NCBI GenBank assembly: GCA_963728145.1
Contig: CAVSJA010000005.1
Location: forward strand, 62,001 to 126,000
Direction: 5' to 3'
From: CAVSJA01 sp963728145
Lineage (GTDB): Bacteria; Bacteroidota; Bacteroidia; Chitinophagales; Chitinophagaceae
Length of the DNA: 64,000 nt
This document shows positions 50,457-59,073 of the stretch, piece after piece. The translations under genes and the position numbers were made by a program. The notes under the pieces were generated by a model. It did no database searches. It worked only from the letters and a program-made list of their open reading frames with translations, and was not told the DNA's origin. Numbering within the stretch: the stretch's first letter is position 1; each line of letters begins with the position of its first letter.

Positions 50457-51953
50457 TCAGGGGCCTTTCCGATCAACCAGCAAAATGCTCGAGTCTTTTA
50501 GCAAAGGAAATTTCTGATTAAAGGCTTTATTTAAAATGACTCTGAATTGATTCACATTTGTCATACTGTCGTAAAGCAGCCGGTAATCCTTATCCGGGAA
50601 ATAGATGGCATTCATGTTCTGGAAAAAGAAATGTGGAAATGGGTCCTTTGTAGGAACGCGAAATCCATGGTCGCTGAGAATAACAATGATGCTTTTTGGA
50701 TCATTGGTTTGAATTGTATCCACTAATTTCAGTATCTCACCATTTGTATAAGTGACGTATTCCAGGTAAGAGGAGGGAGGAATGAGCTTTGATTCATGAT
50801 AAACCAGCTCATTGTCCTTCAAATTTCCTACGCTATCATAAAAGAAGGGAGGATGGGGCATGTAAAAATGCGCGTAAACAAATTTGGGTTTCGTCGACTG
50901 CTCTCTTGTTTTTTCCTTTACCTGTTCAAGAAAACGATTATTGTTTTCGCGATGTTTGAGAAAATGATTCTTTGTAAAAAGATTGAAAGGGAATTTCGTA
51001 ATCAGTAGCCAACCCATATCCTTATTCATTCTTGCAAATAGAGTCCGGTCGGTGATCAATTTTGTTTTTAGAGGAAGAAAGGATTGCTCAACACTTGCCG
51101 GATGTCCCGCGAGATCAAACATCGAATAATTGACAATATCATAGCCATGAGCATCCAGGAAAGTAATTACCTGGTTGTCGCGGATGAGAATATTGCAATT
51201 TGCGTAGTCATCAGCTGTTACGGACTTGATATTTTTGATTCCCTCGATGAATGACATATTCAGCGTGGCCGACATGGAAAAGGCCGTGAAATTGTAATTC
51301 GACTGACTCCTGCTTTGTACACTAAAACCTTTTCGCTTTAATGAATCATCCAGTTTGTTTTCATAATTCCATTTTTCCTTCAGGGAAATCGAACTGCTAT
51401 ATTCATCAAACAGCAAAAAATAGATATTTGGCTTGGCACAGGTATCGCAAATCGTGTATTCACTTTTTTTGGCGAAACTATAGACCGATAATTTTTGATA
51501 ACTGGGATTATTGGATTTCCAGATGAGGCCCCCAATATCGACAAAAATGTAAATGATAAAAAGCACGTTGACGAAAAGGTTGAACTTTAAGAACTTCCCC
51601 TTTCTTCTTTTCAAAATGATATACAAAACGATAAGCAACACAACCGACAGGCCCAGCATGAAACTGTATTTGCTGAAAAACTTTGGGGCGTTTCCCTTTA
51701 AAAATTCATGTATGGCCCCAAAAAAGAAAAAGAAAGACATCCATGCACCGGTGATAAATGCGGCTTTATTGATGTCTTTAAATATTATATAGGAGAAAAG
51801 TCCGATTCCCAAAGTCATTCCGCAGTAGGTGAGCATCAGCACCAGTACATCTTCAAGACTAATAAACCCAAAATTCTCCATATAGCCGTGAAGCACGAAA
51901 AATACAGGCAAAAGGAATAAATAGAAGGGATATTTTTTGAGTCTGGCGATCAT
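50457..51953 (-). CDS. Sulfatase/alkaline-phosphatase-fold membrane enzyme, paralog 3
   Basis: 498 aa. Membrane part (about 8-155), CDTCAKPNIYFLLFDEYSSS, SNYNFTAFSMSATLNMSF, KFVYAHFYMPHPPFFYDSVGN and LSDHGFRV. It overlaps the methyltransferase stop by 4 nt (ATGA), which indicates coupled translation. In all three paralogs the block YxHxxxPHxPFxYDSxGN is strongly kept and could shape the substrate pocket. Like its paralogs it lacks the Cys/Ser-x-Pro-x-Arg formylglycine motif of true sulfatases, so transferase or phosphatase-type chemistry is more likely. Confidence 0.8.
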   Translation of the reverse strand: MIARLKKYPFYLFLLPVFFVLHGYMENFGFISLEDVLVLMLTYCGMTLGIGLFSYIIFKDINKAAFITGAWMSFFFFFGAIHEFLKGNAPKFFSKYSFMLGLSVVLLIVLYIILKRRKGKFLKFNLFVNVLFIIYIFVDIGGLIWKSNNPSYQKLSVYSFAKKSEYTICDTCAKPNIYFLLFDEYSSSISLKEKWNYENKLDDSLKRKGFSVQSRSQSNYNFTAFSMSATLNMSFIEGIKNIKSVTADDYANCNILIRDNQVITFLDAHGYDIVNYSMFDLAGHPASVEQSFLPLKTKLITDRTLFARMNKDMGWLLITKFPFNLFTKNHFLKHRENNNRFLEQVKEKTREQSTKPKFVYAHFYMPHPPFFYDSVGNLKDNELVYHESKLIPPSSYLEYVTYTNGEILKLVDTIQTNDPKSIIVILSDHGFRVPTKDPFPHFFFQNMNAIYFPDKDYRLLYDSMTNVNQFRVILNKAFNQKFPLLKDSSILLVDRKGP

Positions 51954-53314
51954 TGATTTCTTCTTTTCATGCGGTACAAGCGACGGCTGGTTCCCGGTAT
52001 GGTTGCGCTTTTAACAATTTCGAAATATAGAGAAAATTCCTTCTCGAAATTATCAGCAGTATAGTTGTTGAAGATGTCTTCCCTTTCCTTAAGTAGTTGC
52101 TGAACCTTCGGATCCTCTTTAGGAACAAATTCAATGATCAGTTCAGGAGCTATCCTGTTAAAATAATCTGCAAGTATGCCCAATGGGATGTTTTTTCCGA
52201 TTGCAAGATGATGGATCAATGCCAGTGCGGCAACGGCATCAACTGAAATCCGCTCATGAAATGTTGACCTTTCCTTATTGAAAAATCCTCCTGGCTGAGA
52301 TGGATTCGAAAGATCAAGCACTAATGGAAGAATCTTTCTATTCTTTTCTTCGTACAGCGTTTGAATGCAGCGATCATCGTAATCAGCCGAGATCACGATT
52401 GCAGCGGTTTCGGCGAGTATGCGTGAAAAATAACCGTCGTTGGCACCAAGGTCAAGGGTTTTCTTCCCTTTCCAATCGGCGATATATTCCCTGAAAATGT
52501 TTTCCTTGGCTTTTAAATAATCTTTTCCCAGTATAGTTTCTTCATAATAATTACTCCAGGTAGTCTTTCTTGAAGATGGAGGTTTCAGGCCTTTGATGGT
52601 TGTTTCTAAATGTTGCAAGAGGTTCAGCATTTTTTTCTTGTCAAAGTTTGTATCGCCTTTCTTCCCGTTCTTGTTCTTTCCAACAACAGTTTGCAAGTAC
52701 ACATGCAGCCATGCCGCAAGATTAAACCTTGTGCTGGATGGAAGCAATGCAGCTGTTTCATTCGCGGGTATTCCATCGGGCCAGGCACTGAAGGTTTGAT
52801 GAATGAGTAGCTTGTTATATTTTTCGAGAAAGAGCGGAAATAAGAAAGTTTCACAAAACTGCCGGTAGGCAATCCAGGGTTTGGAAGCATCATAACGCGT
52901 AAATGACAACGTATCGATGAATACCGGTTTTCCCTCTATGAATTGAATATTATACGGCGTTGCATCTTTAAGGATCATGCCTTTTTCAATAGATGATCTT
53001 GTAATAGCAAGCGTAAGCAATGCAGCATCTTTCAATTGACCAAAGCTCCACTCATAGGGATAGCTGATGAATTCAATCTTTTGGGGAAGCAGGGTCTTGT
53101 ACCAGTCGGGCGTTCCGGTGAGATTTTCCTTAATTTCAGAATGAGGGATTAATTGTTTCTTGTTGACAAGTTCCTGGTAAAGACCTGAATTCATCAACAA
53201 ATCAAAATCAGCAGCGTAAAACTTATTAACCTGCCGGTAGACCTGACCATTCATTAACCAGACAAAACCGGCGGGATCTCGATAAGAAGCGGGATGACGC
53301 GTATAGTTAGTCAT
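51950..53314 (-). CDS. SAM-dependent methyltransferase (NoeA-like)
   Basis: 454 aa. The N-terminal half (DPAGFVWLMNGQVYRQV, LMNSGLYQELVNKKQLIPH, PYEWSFGQLKDAALLTLAI) is a conserved module seen in nodulation-protein-NoeA-like methyltransferases; the C-terminal half is a class I methyltransferase with motif I KTLDLGANDGYFSRIL (near residue 286) and the acidic end of strand 2 in ISADYDD. No signal peptide. It overlaps the small membrane protein gene by 8 nt upstream and the sulfatase-like gene by 4 nt downstream. Together with them it probably methylates a cell-surface glycan or lipid carrier product (inference). Confidence 0.78.
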   Translation of the reverse strand: MTNYTRHPASYRDPAGFVWLMNGQVYRQVNKFYAADFDLLMNSGLYQELVNKKQLIPHSEIKENLTGTPDWYKTLLPQKIEFISYPYEWSFGQLKDAALLTLAITRSSIEKGMILKDATPYNIQFIEGKPVFIDTLSFTRYDASKPWIAYRQFCETFLFPLFLEKYNKLLIHQTFSAWPDGIPANETAALLPSSTRFNLAAWLHVYLQTVVGKNKNGKKGDTNFDKKKMLNLLQHLETTIKGLKPPSSRKTTWSNYYEETILGKDYLKAKENIFREYIADWKGKKTLDLGANDGYFSRILAETAAIVISADYDDRCIQTLYEEKNRKILPLVLDLSNPSQPGGFFNKERSTFHERISVDAVAALALIHHLAIGKNIPLGILADYFNRIAPELIIEFVPKEDPKVQQLLKEREDIFNNYTADNFEKEFSLYFEIVKSATIPGTSRRLYRMKRRNQ

Positions 53315-53489
53315 TTACTGTATCGTTCCCGGAACTTTCATCTTTTTTTGTGCGGGTGAAAAAGGCCTTGATCCTCCACCATATATTCTTGAAGTAGAAT
53401 AACGCCCCTAGTATCGCTGCAATGATCACCTGCACCAGGTAACTTCCTGCTCCGGGATCAACGTAAAGAAAGATGGCATTCATTATCAC
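53307..53489 (-). CDS. Small one-pass membrane protein with YVDPGAGSYL motif
   Basis: 60 aa. N-terminal FLYVDPGAGSYLVQ, one transmembrane segment (about 17-35, VIIAAILGALFYFKNI), then a basic cytosolic tail (RIKAFFTRTKK). Tiny proteins with a DPGxGSxL(L/V)Q motif before one helix occur beside envelope-glycan genes in many bacteria, but I know of no assigned function. It overlaps the M42 peptidase stop by 4 nt (ATGA) and the methyltransferase start by 8 nt, so it is firmly within the operon. Confidence 0.75.
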   Translation of the reverse strand: MIMNAIFLYVDPGAGSYLVQVIIAAILGALFYFKNIWWRIKAFFTRTKKDESSGNDTVND

Positions 53490-54610
53490 AGGTAGCTCAG
53501 ATTTGTTTTAGGTGTTAAAGTTAACAAAGTCTCGTACATCAACTGTATTGTTTGATCAATATCCTGTTTATGGAGCATTTCCACCGTAGTATGCATATAG
53601 CGCAAAGGAATTGATATCAGAACAGAAGGACAGCCATCATTAGCATAGGCAAAGGAGTCGGTATCGGTTCCCGTGCTGCGGGAAACCGTGCGCATTTGAA
53701 CCGGGATCTTGTTCTTCTTTGCCACATCCTCAACTATTCCGAGTAATTTATTATGAACTGCCGGACCATATGCCAGTGAAGGACCCTTCCCACACGCAAT
53801 ATCTCCTTCAATGATCTTATTCACCATTGGGGTATACGTGTCATGCGTAACATCCGTGATGATCGCGATATTTGGTTTGATCCTTCTTGCGATCATTTCC
53901 GCGCCGCGTAAACCGATTTCTTCCTGTACTGCATTCACGACATAAAGACCATAAGGGAGTTTCTTCCTGTTCTCTTTTAATAACCTTGCCACTTCAGCGA
54001 TCATAAATCCACCAATGCGATTATCAAAAGCTCTTCCAACAAAATAATCGTAGGATAATTCATCGTAGCCATCCTGGTAAGTTACTACAGCGCCGATATG
54101 AACACCTAATTCTTCCAGTTCTTTTTTATTGCGCGCCCCGGTATCAAGAAAGAGGTTATCCACCTTTGGTTGAGGATCTTTTGTATCCGGGCTATTCAAA
54201 CGGGTATGGATAGCCGGCCATCCAAAAACTGCCTTCACAGGTCCTTTCTTGCCGTGAATGATCACTCGTTGACCCGGCGCAATCTGATGATCCACGCCAC
54301 CATTACGTTTTAAATAGATCAATCCTTCTGCCGTGAAATAATTTACGAACCAGCTGATCTCATCCGCATGCGCCTCGATCACTACCTTGAACGGCTCTTT
54401 TGGGTTAATGACGCCCACTGCTGTTCCGTATGGATCGGAAAAACTGGTATCCACAAATGGTTTGAGATAATTCAGCCAAATCTTTTGTCCGCTGCTTTCG
54501 AAACCAACGGGTGAAGGATTGTTGATATAGTTGCGAAGGAATTCGAGTGATTTATTTGTTAAGAGTGACTTAGTTTTTGCTTTAGTCTTAGTCTTAGTGG
54601 ATTTTGCCAT
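53486..54610 (-). CDS. M42-family metallopeptidase (aminopeptidase)
   Basis: 374 aa. M42 glutamyl-aminopeptidase/TET-type motifs: EAHADEISW with metal ligands H81 and D83, RAFDNRIGG (bridging D196), VQEEIGLRG (general base E230 and metal ligand E231), TDVTHDT (D253) and the C-terminal RYMHTTVEM (His ligand). A Lys/Thr-rich leader (residues 1-15) is an addition to the usual start; MAKSTKT may be cleaved or disordered. Such enzymes form large tetrahedral shells and trim short peptides in the cytosol. It is first in the operon by overlap with the small membrane protein gene, but a functional link to the rest is not obvious. Confidence 0.9.
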   Translation of the reverse strand: MAKSTKTKTKAKTKSLLTNKSLEFLRNYINNPSPVGFESSGQKIWLNYLKPFVDTSFSDPYGTAVGVINPKEPFKVVIEAHADEISWFVNYFTAEGLIYLKRNGGVDHQIAPGQRVIIHGKKGPVKAVFGWPAIHTRLNSPDTKDPQPKVDNLFLDTGARNKKELEELGVHIGAVVTYQDGYDELSYDYFVGRAFDNRIGGFMIAEVARLLKENRKKLPYGLYVVNAVQEEIGLRGAEMIARRIKPNIAIITDVTHDTYTPMVNKIIEGDIACGKGPSLAYGPAVHNKLLGIVEDVAKKNKIPVQMRTVSRSTGTDTDSFAYANDGCPSVLISIPLRYMHTTVEMLHKQDIDQTIQLMYETLLTLTPKTNLSYL

Positions 54611-54688
54611 GATATTGTTCGAAAGTTATTTTGAAAGTGTGGATATGTTTCTAATAATCAAAAACCTTTCCTTAAACTTATCAACCGA

Positions 54689-54752
54689 TCAACCATTCAC
54701 CATTCACCATTCACCATTCACCATTCACCATTCACCATTCACCATTCACCCA
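54689..54752. repeat. One-sided array of 7-bp ATTCACC units
   Basis: About nine perfect tandem ATTCACC units with no facing arm, between the peptidase start and the end of the UbiA-like gene. This is the most regular of the 7-bp arrays, so it may be young or prone to length change. Confidence 0.92.
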
Positions 54753-54763
54753 ACCGCGCAAAT

Positions 54764-55615
54764 CTACCAAAAAGAAACCATCAATGTCAATAAAGACGGC
54801 AACATCATCAATCCATCCAAAACAAAATAATAAAGCCAGTCGGACGTGCTGCGTTTGGAAGTGTTATAAAGACCGAGTACGATTATTCCCGGAACTAGTA
54901 GCAGGATCACGATCAGCCATGAAAAACCGAAAAAATAAAGTGCGGCTGTACTCAAGCCAAAGAGCAATAATGATAAATAGAAAATAAAATCCACGCCTCT
55001 CTCACTGAAATAAGTGATCATGCTGCGGATGCCCTCTTTCCTGTCGAATTCCCTGTCGCGATAATCGAAGATGATACAGATGGCATAAATAAAAAAGAAG
55101 CGGCTGATGCAAAATAAGATTGTATTCCAACCCCATGGAGCTTTCATTATAATAAGCGGAAGAGCCGTAGTAACATACATCCACACAAACGAAAGGAAAA
55201 TTGTTTTTCCGATGGCGATCCTTTTCAGTTGTCTGAAGATTGGCCAGGGGATCTTTGGTGCGGAATACAAAAATGTAAGGACTATGGCAAGCGCGATCCA
55301 AAGCGTATGTTCTCTCAATCTGAAATAAAAAAATGCACTGCCTGCAAGGCCGATAAAATAAAAAATGCCATGGATGTATTTATTTTTTTTCATCCATTGC
55401 ATACGGATCTTTTCTGAACTTGAATAAGGAGTAAACCACCAATGAAAACTATAGCTGCAGAGACTTGCGAAGAAAACAAAGGCAAGATAGTCGGTGTTCC
55501 CCTCCAATTGGAATAGCTGCAGTGTTTGATAGCACATCAATACCGCACAGCAGCCTATGAAGAGGGAAGAGAAAACAAAAAACCTGGCTAATGAATTAAA
55601 GATTTGCCTTAGCAA
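54764..55615 (-). CDS. UbiA-superfamily-like integral membrane protein
   Basis: 283 aa with about eight transmembrane segments. The motif DYRDREFDRKEGIRS (about residue 185) resembles the second Asp-rich motif of UbiA prenyltransferases, which join a prenyl chain to an aromatic or other acceptor. The first motif (NxxxDxxxD) is not evident near YSAPKIPW, where related proteins show a Y-x-A-x-P pattern after it, so activity is uncertain. The start lies 4 bp after the stop of the upstream lipoprotein gene. Confidence 0.65.
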   Translation of the reverse strand: MLRQIFNSLARFFVFSSLFIGCCAVLMCYQTLQLFQLEGNTDYLAFVFFASLCSYSFHWWFTPYSSSEKIRMQWMKKNKYIHGIFYFIGLAGSAFFYFRLREHTLWIALAIVLTFLYSAPKIPWPIFRQLKRIAIGKTIFLSFVWMYVTTALPLIIMKAPWGWNTILFCISRFFFIYAICIIFDYRDREFDRKEGIRSMITYFSERGVDFIFYLSLLLFGLSTAALYFFGFSWLIVILLLVPGIIVLGLYNTSKRSTSDWLYYFVLDGLMMLPSLLTLMVSFW

Positions 55616-55619
55616 TGCA

Positions 55620-56075
55620 TTATCTTATAATAACAATGGGATTGGCGGTTGTAAGCGTATCACTCCAGTTGCCTGCTGCATCTTTTACGGCCATATGAAA
55701 TAAAACGGTATCGTTTTGCGCAGTCAGCGGATCACCCATTAAAGGAACACCGAAGCCGATCTTGCGCGCAAGGCGAATTTCCATTTCACCCTGGATAGCT
55801 TTGGGATATATTGGGAGTTTTATCCTTGAAATCAGGAATTCCTGAAAGGTGCCTTTTTGATTTTCGTTTAGAATTTGTTTTACGAAGTACATCGAGTCGG
55901 TTATATCGCCTTCTTTATCCGTAAATTCAAGTACGATAGAAAGAACATGATCCCTTGTCATTTCGTTAGGGCTAACAGATTTAATAGTAATCTGGGGTTT
56001 GGTGGTATACTTATTTTTGTCGCAGCTGATTAGAGCAAAGAGGGTAAGGAAAATTAATAGGTGGGTTCTTCGCAT
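55620..56075 (-). CDS. Putative lipoprotein of unknown function
   Basis: 151 aa. Lipoprotein signal MRRTHLLIFLTLFALISC (C18). The mature part begins KPQITIKSVSPNEMTR and includes LEFTDKEGDITDSMYFV and MAVKDAAGNWSDTLTTANPIVI, which reads like an immunoglobulin-like beta-sandwich with a D-K-E-G-D-x-x-D calcium-like loop. Head gene of a pair with the UbiA-like gene; divergent from the LuxE-like gene at 56127. Confidence 0.75.
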   Translation of the reverse strand: MRRTHLLIFLTLFALISCDKNKYTTKPQITIKSVSPNEMTRDHVLSIVLEFTDKEGDITDSMYFVKQILNENQKGTFQEFLISRIKLPIYPKAIQGEMEIRLARKIGFGVPLMGDPLTAQNDTVLFHMAVKDAAGNWSDTLTTANPIVIIR

Positions 56076-56126
56076 AGTACACTAAAATTTAGACAAAATT
56101 AACAGCTGAACGCTGAAATTACCGAT

Positions 56127-57128
56127 ATGTTTTGTGAATTCGAACATAAAATTCTCAATACTAAAGGAATTGACCTTACGGCCCGGTCTCTCGATACCTT
56201 TCATTTTCAATACCGTTACAATGAGCTGTACCGTAGGTTCGTCGATACCTTATGTACGGATATTTCATCCATAAAGTTGGTGGAGCAAATCCCTTTTTTA
56301 CCCATCAGTTTTTTCAAATCTCACGATATTCGAACCACTCTTTTTAAAACCGGGCTGGTTTTTGAAAGCAGTGGTACGACCGGCTCGGTGAATAGCAGGC
56401 ATTCAGTCAAAGATCCTGATATCTACAGGCAAAGTTTTTTGAATGGATTTGAAACCTTTTATGGTGCACCTGGCGATTATTGCATTCTTGGACTATTACC
56501 CTCATATCTTGAAAGAACAAACTCATCGCTTGTTTACATGGTGGATGAGTTGATACGACTATCAGGTCATCCCAGGAGTGGCTTTTACCTGAGCGAATTT
56601 GAAAAACTAGATAAAACCCTGGCATCGCTTGAAAAAGCCGGGCAAAAAACTTTATTGATAGGCGTGAGTTTTGCACTGATTGATTTCGCTGAAAAATTTC
56701 CACGCAAATTGAACCATACGATCATTATGGAGACAGGAGGAATGAAGGGAAGAAAAGAAGAAATAACGCGTGAAGAATTGCACACCCGGTTAAAAAAAGC
56801 ATTCGGACTGGAGAATATTAATTCCGAATATGGCATGACTGAACTTTTATCTCAGGCCTATTCAAATGGCAATGGAATTTTTCGCTGTCCACCATGGATG
56901 AAAGTGTTGCTGCGGGATGAGGATGATCCTATGTTGGTTCATAGTAGTGGCAATATTCAGCAAACAGGGGTCATAAATATCATTGACCTCGCAAACATAT
57001 ATTCCGTATCATTTATAGCCACTGATGACCTTGGCAGGCTTTATGCAGATGGAAGTTTTGAGGTGCTTGGAAGAATGGATAGTAGTGATGTGAGGGGATG
57101 TAGTTTGATGTATCACCCTGATGAATGA
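56127..57128 (+). CDS. LuxE-like acyl-protein synthetase
   Basis: 333 aa, cytosolic. An adenylate-forming enzyme of the LuxE/acyl-protein synthetase group: P-loop-like ESSGTTGS (80-87), METGGMKGR (201-209), EITREELH and the adenylate-binding motif SEYGMTELLSQ (233-243), which corresponds to YGxTE in the ANL superfamily. LuxE activates fatty acids as acyl-AMP and moves them to a Cys; without a LuxC or LuxD neighbour, a role in acyl or coumaryl-type transfer to another carrier is possible. ATG 56127 follows a divergent gap of about 50 bp. Confidence 0.8.
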   Translation: MFCEFEHKILNTKGIDLTARSLDTFHFQYRYNELYRRFVDTLCTDISSIKLVEQIPFLPISFFKSHDIRTTLFKTGLVFESSGTTGSVNSRHSVKDPDIYRQSFLNGFETFYGAPGDYCILGLLPSYLERTNSSLVYMVDELIRLSGHPRSGFYLSEFEKLDKTLASLEKAGQKTLLIGVSFALIDFAEKFPRKLNHTIIMETGGMKGRKEEITREELHTRLKKAFGLENINSEYGMTELLSQAYSNGNGIFRCPPWMKVLLRDEDDPMLVHSSGNIQQTGVINIIDLANIYSVSFIATDDLGRLYADGSFEVLGRMDSSDVRGCSLMYHPDE

Positions 57129-57156
57129 TTTGATTAAAGGATTAAAAAACCTTGTT

Positions 57157-57543
57157 ATGAAAAGTATTTTTTTTAAAAGTCTGATGTTGATTGGGAGTAT
57201 GCCATTTCTTTATGCCAAATGTGATAAGAAATTAACTGAGGATTGCTTGCGGGGAAAGGTAATACGTATTACCTGCGCTACAACAGTTGTTCAAATAACA
57301 GGCCGTAATGATATTGGAACCGATGGATGGAAGAATGGAATGAATAATGATGCTCAGACTTACGACAATGTATTCAGCGTAGCGAATAAATGTAGTCTTC
57401 CTCCAGATTTGAAAGCAGGGGATGAATTTACTTTCAAAATTGAGAAGCCAAAACCAACCGACTGCATCGTATGTATGATGTACGATTCCCCGCCGGAAGC
57501 TAAATTTGATGTATCGAACTTTTCTAAGGAACCGTGCAAGTAG
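57157..57543 (+). CDS. Small secreted cysteine-rich protein
   Basis: 128 aa from the ATG at 57157 (MKSIFFKSLMLIGSMPFLYA-K), giving a normal signal peptide; the frame from 57121 overlaps the LuxE-like gene. The mature part has eight Cys (KCDKKLTEDCLRGK, TCATT, NKCSLPP, DCIVCMM, EPCK), so disulfides are likely. No family recognised. The stop TAG is followed directly by GTTTCCGCAGAG, the left end of a MITE-like element. Confidence 0.72.
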   Translation: MKSIFFKSLMLIGSMPFLYAKCDKKLTEDCLRGKVIRITCATTVVQITGRNDIGTDGWKNGMNNDAQTYDNVFSVANKCSLPPDLKAGDEFTFKIEKPKPTDCIVCMMYDSPPEAKFDVSNFSKEPCK

Positions 57544-57787
57544 GTTTCCGCAGAGTCTCCCCCAGCACGCACTCCAAATTTTCATGCAACTTACGGGGGG
57601 ACTCTGCGTTTGCGCGAATAGCGCTTGTGACATGAATGATGTGTGACTGGAATTTCTTTTTTCGCGCGTTCTTGCCCGTTATTAATAATGGGAATGGTAT
57701 TCACAAAATTTCATTCAATAAGATCACTATGTCTTCAGCGCTAAACGCGCAAGCGTAGAGTCCCCTTCGGGAGACTCTGCGGAGACC
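57544..57787. mobile_element. MITE-like 244-bp element (copy 2)
   Basis: Left end GGTTTCCGCAGAGTCTCCCCC (positions 57543 onward), very similar over about 68 bp to the left end of the element at 41267 (CAACTTACGGGGGGACTCTGCG included). The right end (57741-57787) is TAGAGTCCCCTTCGGGAGAC-like and ends TCTGCGGAGACC, a shorter inverted version of the left end. The core differs from copy 1. It fills the gap between the convergent genes ending at 57543 and 57791. Confidence 0.65.
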
Positions 57788-57790
57788 AAA

Positions 57791-58165
57791 TCAATTATTA
57801 GGTGCTCCCGCATCGATCCAACACTTGATTGTATTTTTCTGCGCGGTCGATAGTGTACCAACCTTGGGCATAAGTCCGCTGGCTACTGCTGGTCCAATCT
57901 GTCCTCTTGCATTATAGATCTGGGTATACGTAAGCAATGGGCCCGGTCCATTTATGCTTCCTGCACCATGACATGTAGCATCGGTAGCGCAAACAGACTG
58001 TACAATAGGATTAACATCAGCAGCGAAAGCCTTTGGAACAGTCGAGCAATTTACCGGAGGAGGTGGTGGGGGTGGAGGAGGATTGTTACCATAACCGCCG
58101 CCTCCTTTACTACAGCCGATATAAATGATGGTTATTATGCCAAACAGGACGGATAGCTTCTTCAT
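57791..58165 (-). CDS. Lipoprotein with cytochrome c-like heme-binding domain
   Basis: 124 aa. Lipoprotein signal with IYIGC (C18), a glycine and then a nine-proline linker, and a compact C-terminal domain. The domain has CATDATCHGAG: a His directly after the second Cys as in CxxCH, but with five residues between the Cys, which is the spacing variant found in some Bacteroidota cytochrome-like domains. LMPKVGTLSTAQKN supplies a candidate distal Met, and the end IKCWIDAGAPNN is typical of the family. Covalent heme is therefore possible but not certain. Confidence 0.68.
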   Translation of the reverse strand: MKKLSVLFGIITIIYIGCSKGGGGYGNNPPPPPPPPPVNCSTVPKAFAADVNPIVQSVCATDATCHGAGSINGPGPLLTYTQIYNARGQIGPAVASGLMPKVGTLSTAQKNTIKCWIDAGAPNN

Positions 58166-58301
58166 TGTGGGATTTTTTTATGATCAATTACTAGAATTAC
58201 GGCCTAAGTAATTCAGAGGTTGCCGGAGCCGGTACAAAATCTGTGCAATAAACTGATAAGAAAACTTAGATAACTAACCGAATGACAATAGGATGAATAG
58301 C

Positions 58302-58748
58302 TTAGTCATTGGAAATAGACATCGTCGATACCTGTGCAATTTTCCAACCCCCATCTGTTTTATCCAACACAACAGATTCCAATAAGGAAAGAGGAATTGT
58401 TTGGGTCTTTGTGCGAAGTTCACCGCTCACTTTATAATAAGCCCAGGCGGACTCGTCTCTCATCGTTATTTTGGGATCAACAGGCATTCTTGTCATAGAA
58501 TTGGAGTCAAGAACCGTTTTGATCGAAGCAAACAATTGATTCAGATCGTAGATTTTTCCTTCGTCAAGTAAAACAAAGTCATTAGTACATAAGGTTCGCA
58601 GGGTTGCAGTATCTCCTTTTGCCAATGCAGTATTGAAATTGGTTAGCTGAGAATCGATGGTTGATTTATCATTGTCAGAATTGCACGCGTAGATTCCGAT
58701 TCCAAGCAATAACAATTGAATCAAGAAAATTTTTTGTTGTGTAGCCAT
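58302..58748 (-). CDS. NTF2-like (DUF4440-type) lipoprotein
   Basis: 148 aa from the ATG at 58748 (MATQQKIFLIQLLLLG), giving the lipoprotein signal ending IYAC. The mature part starts DSQLTNFNTALAKGDTATLRTL, then DFVLLDEGKIYDL and ends VVLDKTDGGWKIAQVSTMSIS, which is the usual pattern of the DUF4440/SnoaL NTF2-like cone fold. Binding or catalytic role unknown. Confidence 0.78.
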   Translation of the reverse strand: MATQQKIFLIQLLLLGIGIYACNSDNDKSTIDSQLTNFNTALAKGDTATLRTLCTNDFVLLDEGKIYDLNQLFASIKTVLDSNSMTRMPVDPKITMRDESAWAYYKVSGELRTKTQTIPLSLLESVVLDKTDGGWKIAQVSTMSISND

Positions 58749-58778
58749 ACACTTTATTGAATATTGAAGGTAAGTTTT

Positions 58779-59046
58779 CTCTGCGTCCTCCTGCGCCCGT
58801 CCGAACGAATTCATCCGGGCGGGCTTATTCCCCTGTGAACCTTGTCATTTCGAGCCCGGTCAATAAAGATCACTTTGCATAAAGGGTAAGTAGGGCGAGA
58901 AATCTGCACAATCGGAGACTCCGTGTAATTTTGAAATGAAGGAGAATCGCCGATTGTTCAGATTTCTCGCCCTTGGTACCTCATTCAATTAGTTCATTCA
59001 TTGCACCGGGCTCGAAATGACAAGGTTCAAAGGGGAAGGACGCAGT
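58779..59046. repeat. Palindromic GTCATTTCGAG element, about 270 bp
   Basis: Nested inverted repeats: outer CTGCGTCCT/AGGACGCAG, then TGAACCTTGTCATTTCGAG + CCCGGT (58836-58860) facing its exact reverse complement (59005-59029), then GGGCGAGAAATCTGCACAATCGG (positions 58893-58915) facing a near copy (58950-58972). The GTCATTTCGAG/GAGAAATCT wording resembles a dispersed repeat common in Bacteroidota genomes. It holds no gene and fills the 325-bp gap between the NTF2-like and S41 genes. Confidence 0.8.
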
Positions 59047-59073
59047 GTCGCCACACTAATTGTTTAAGATTTG

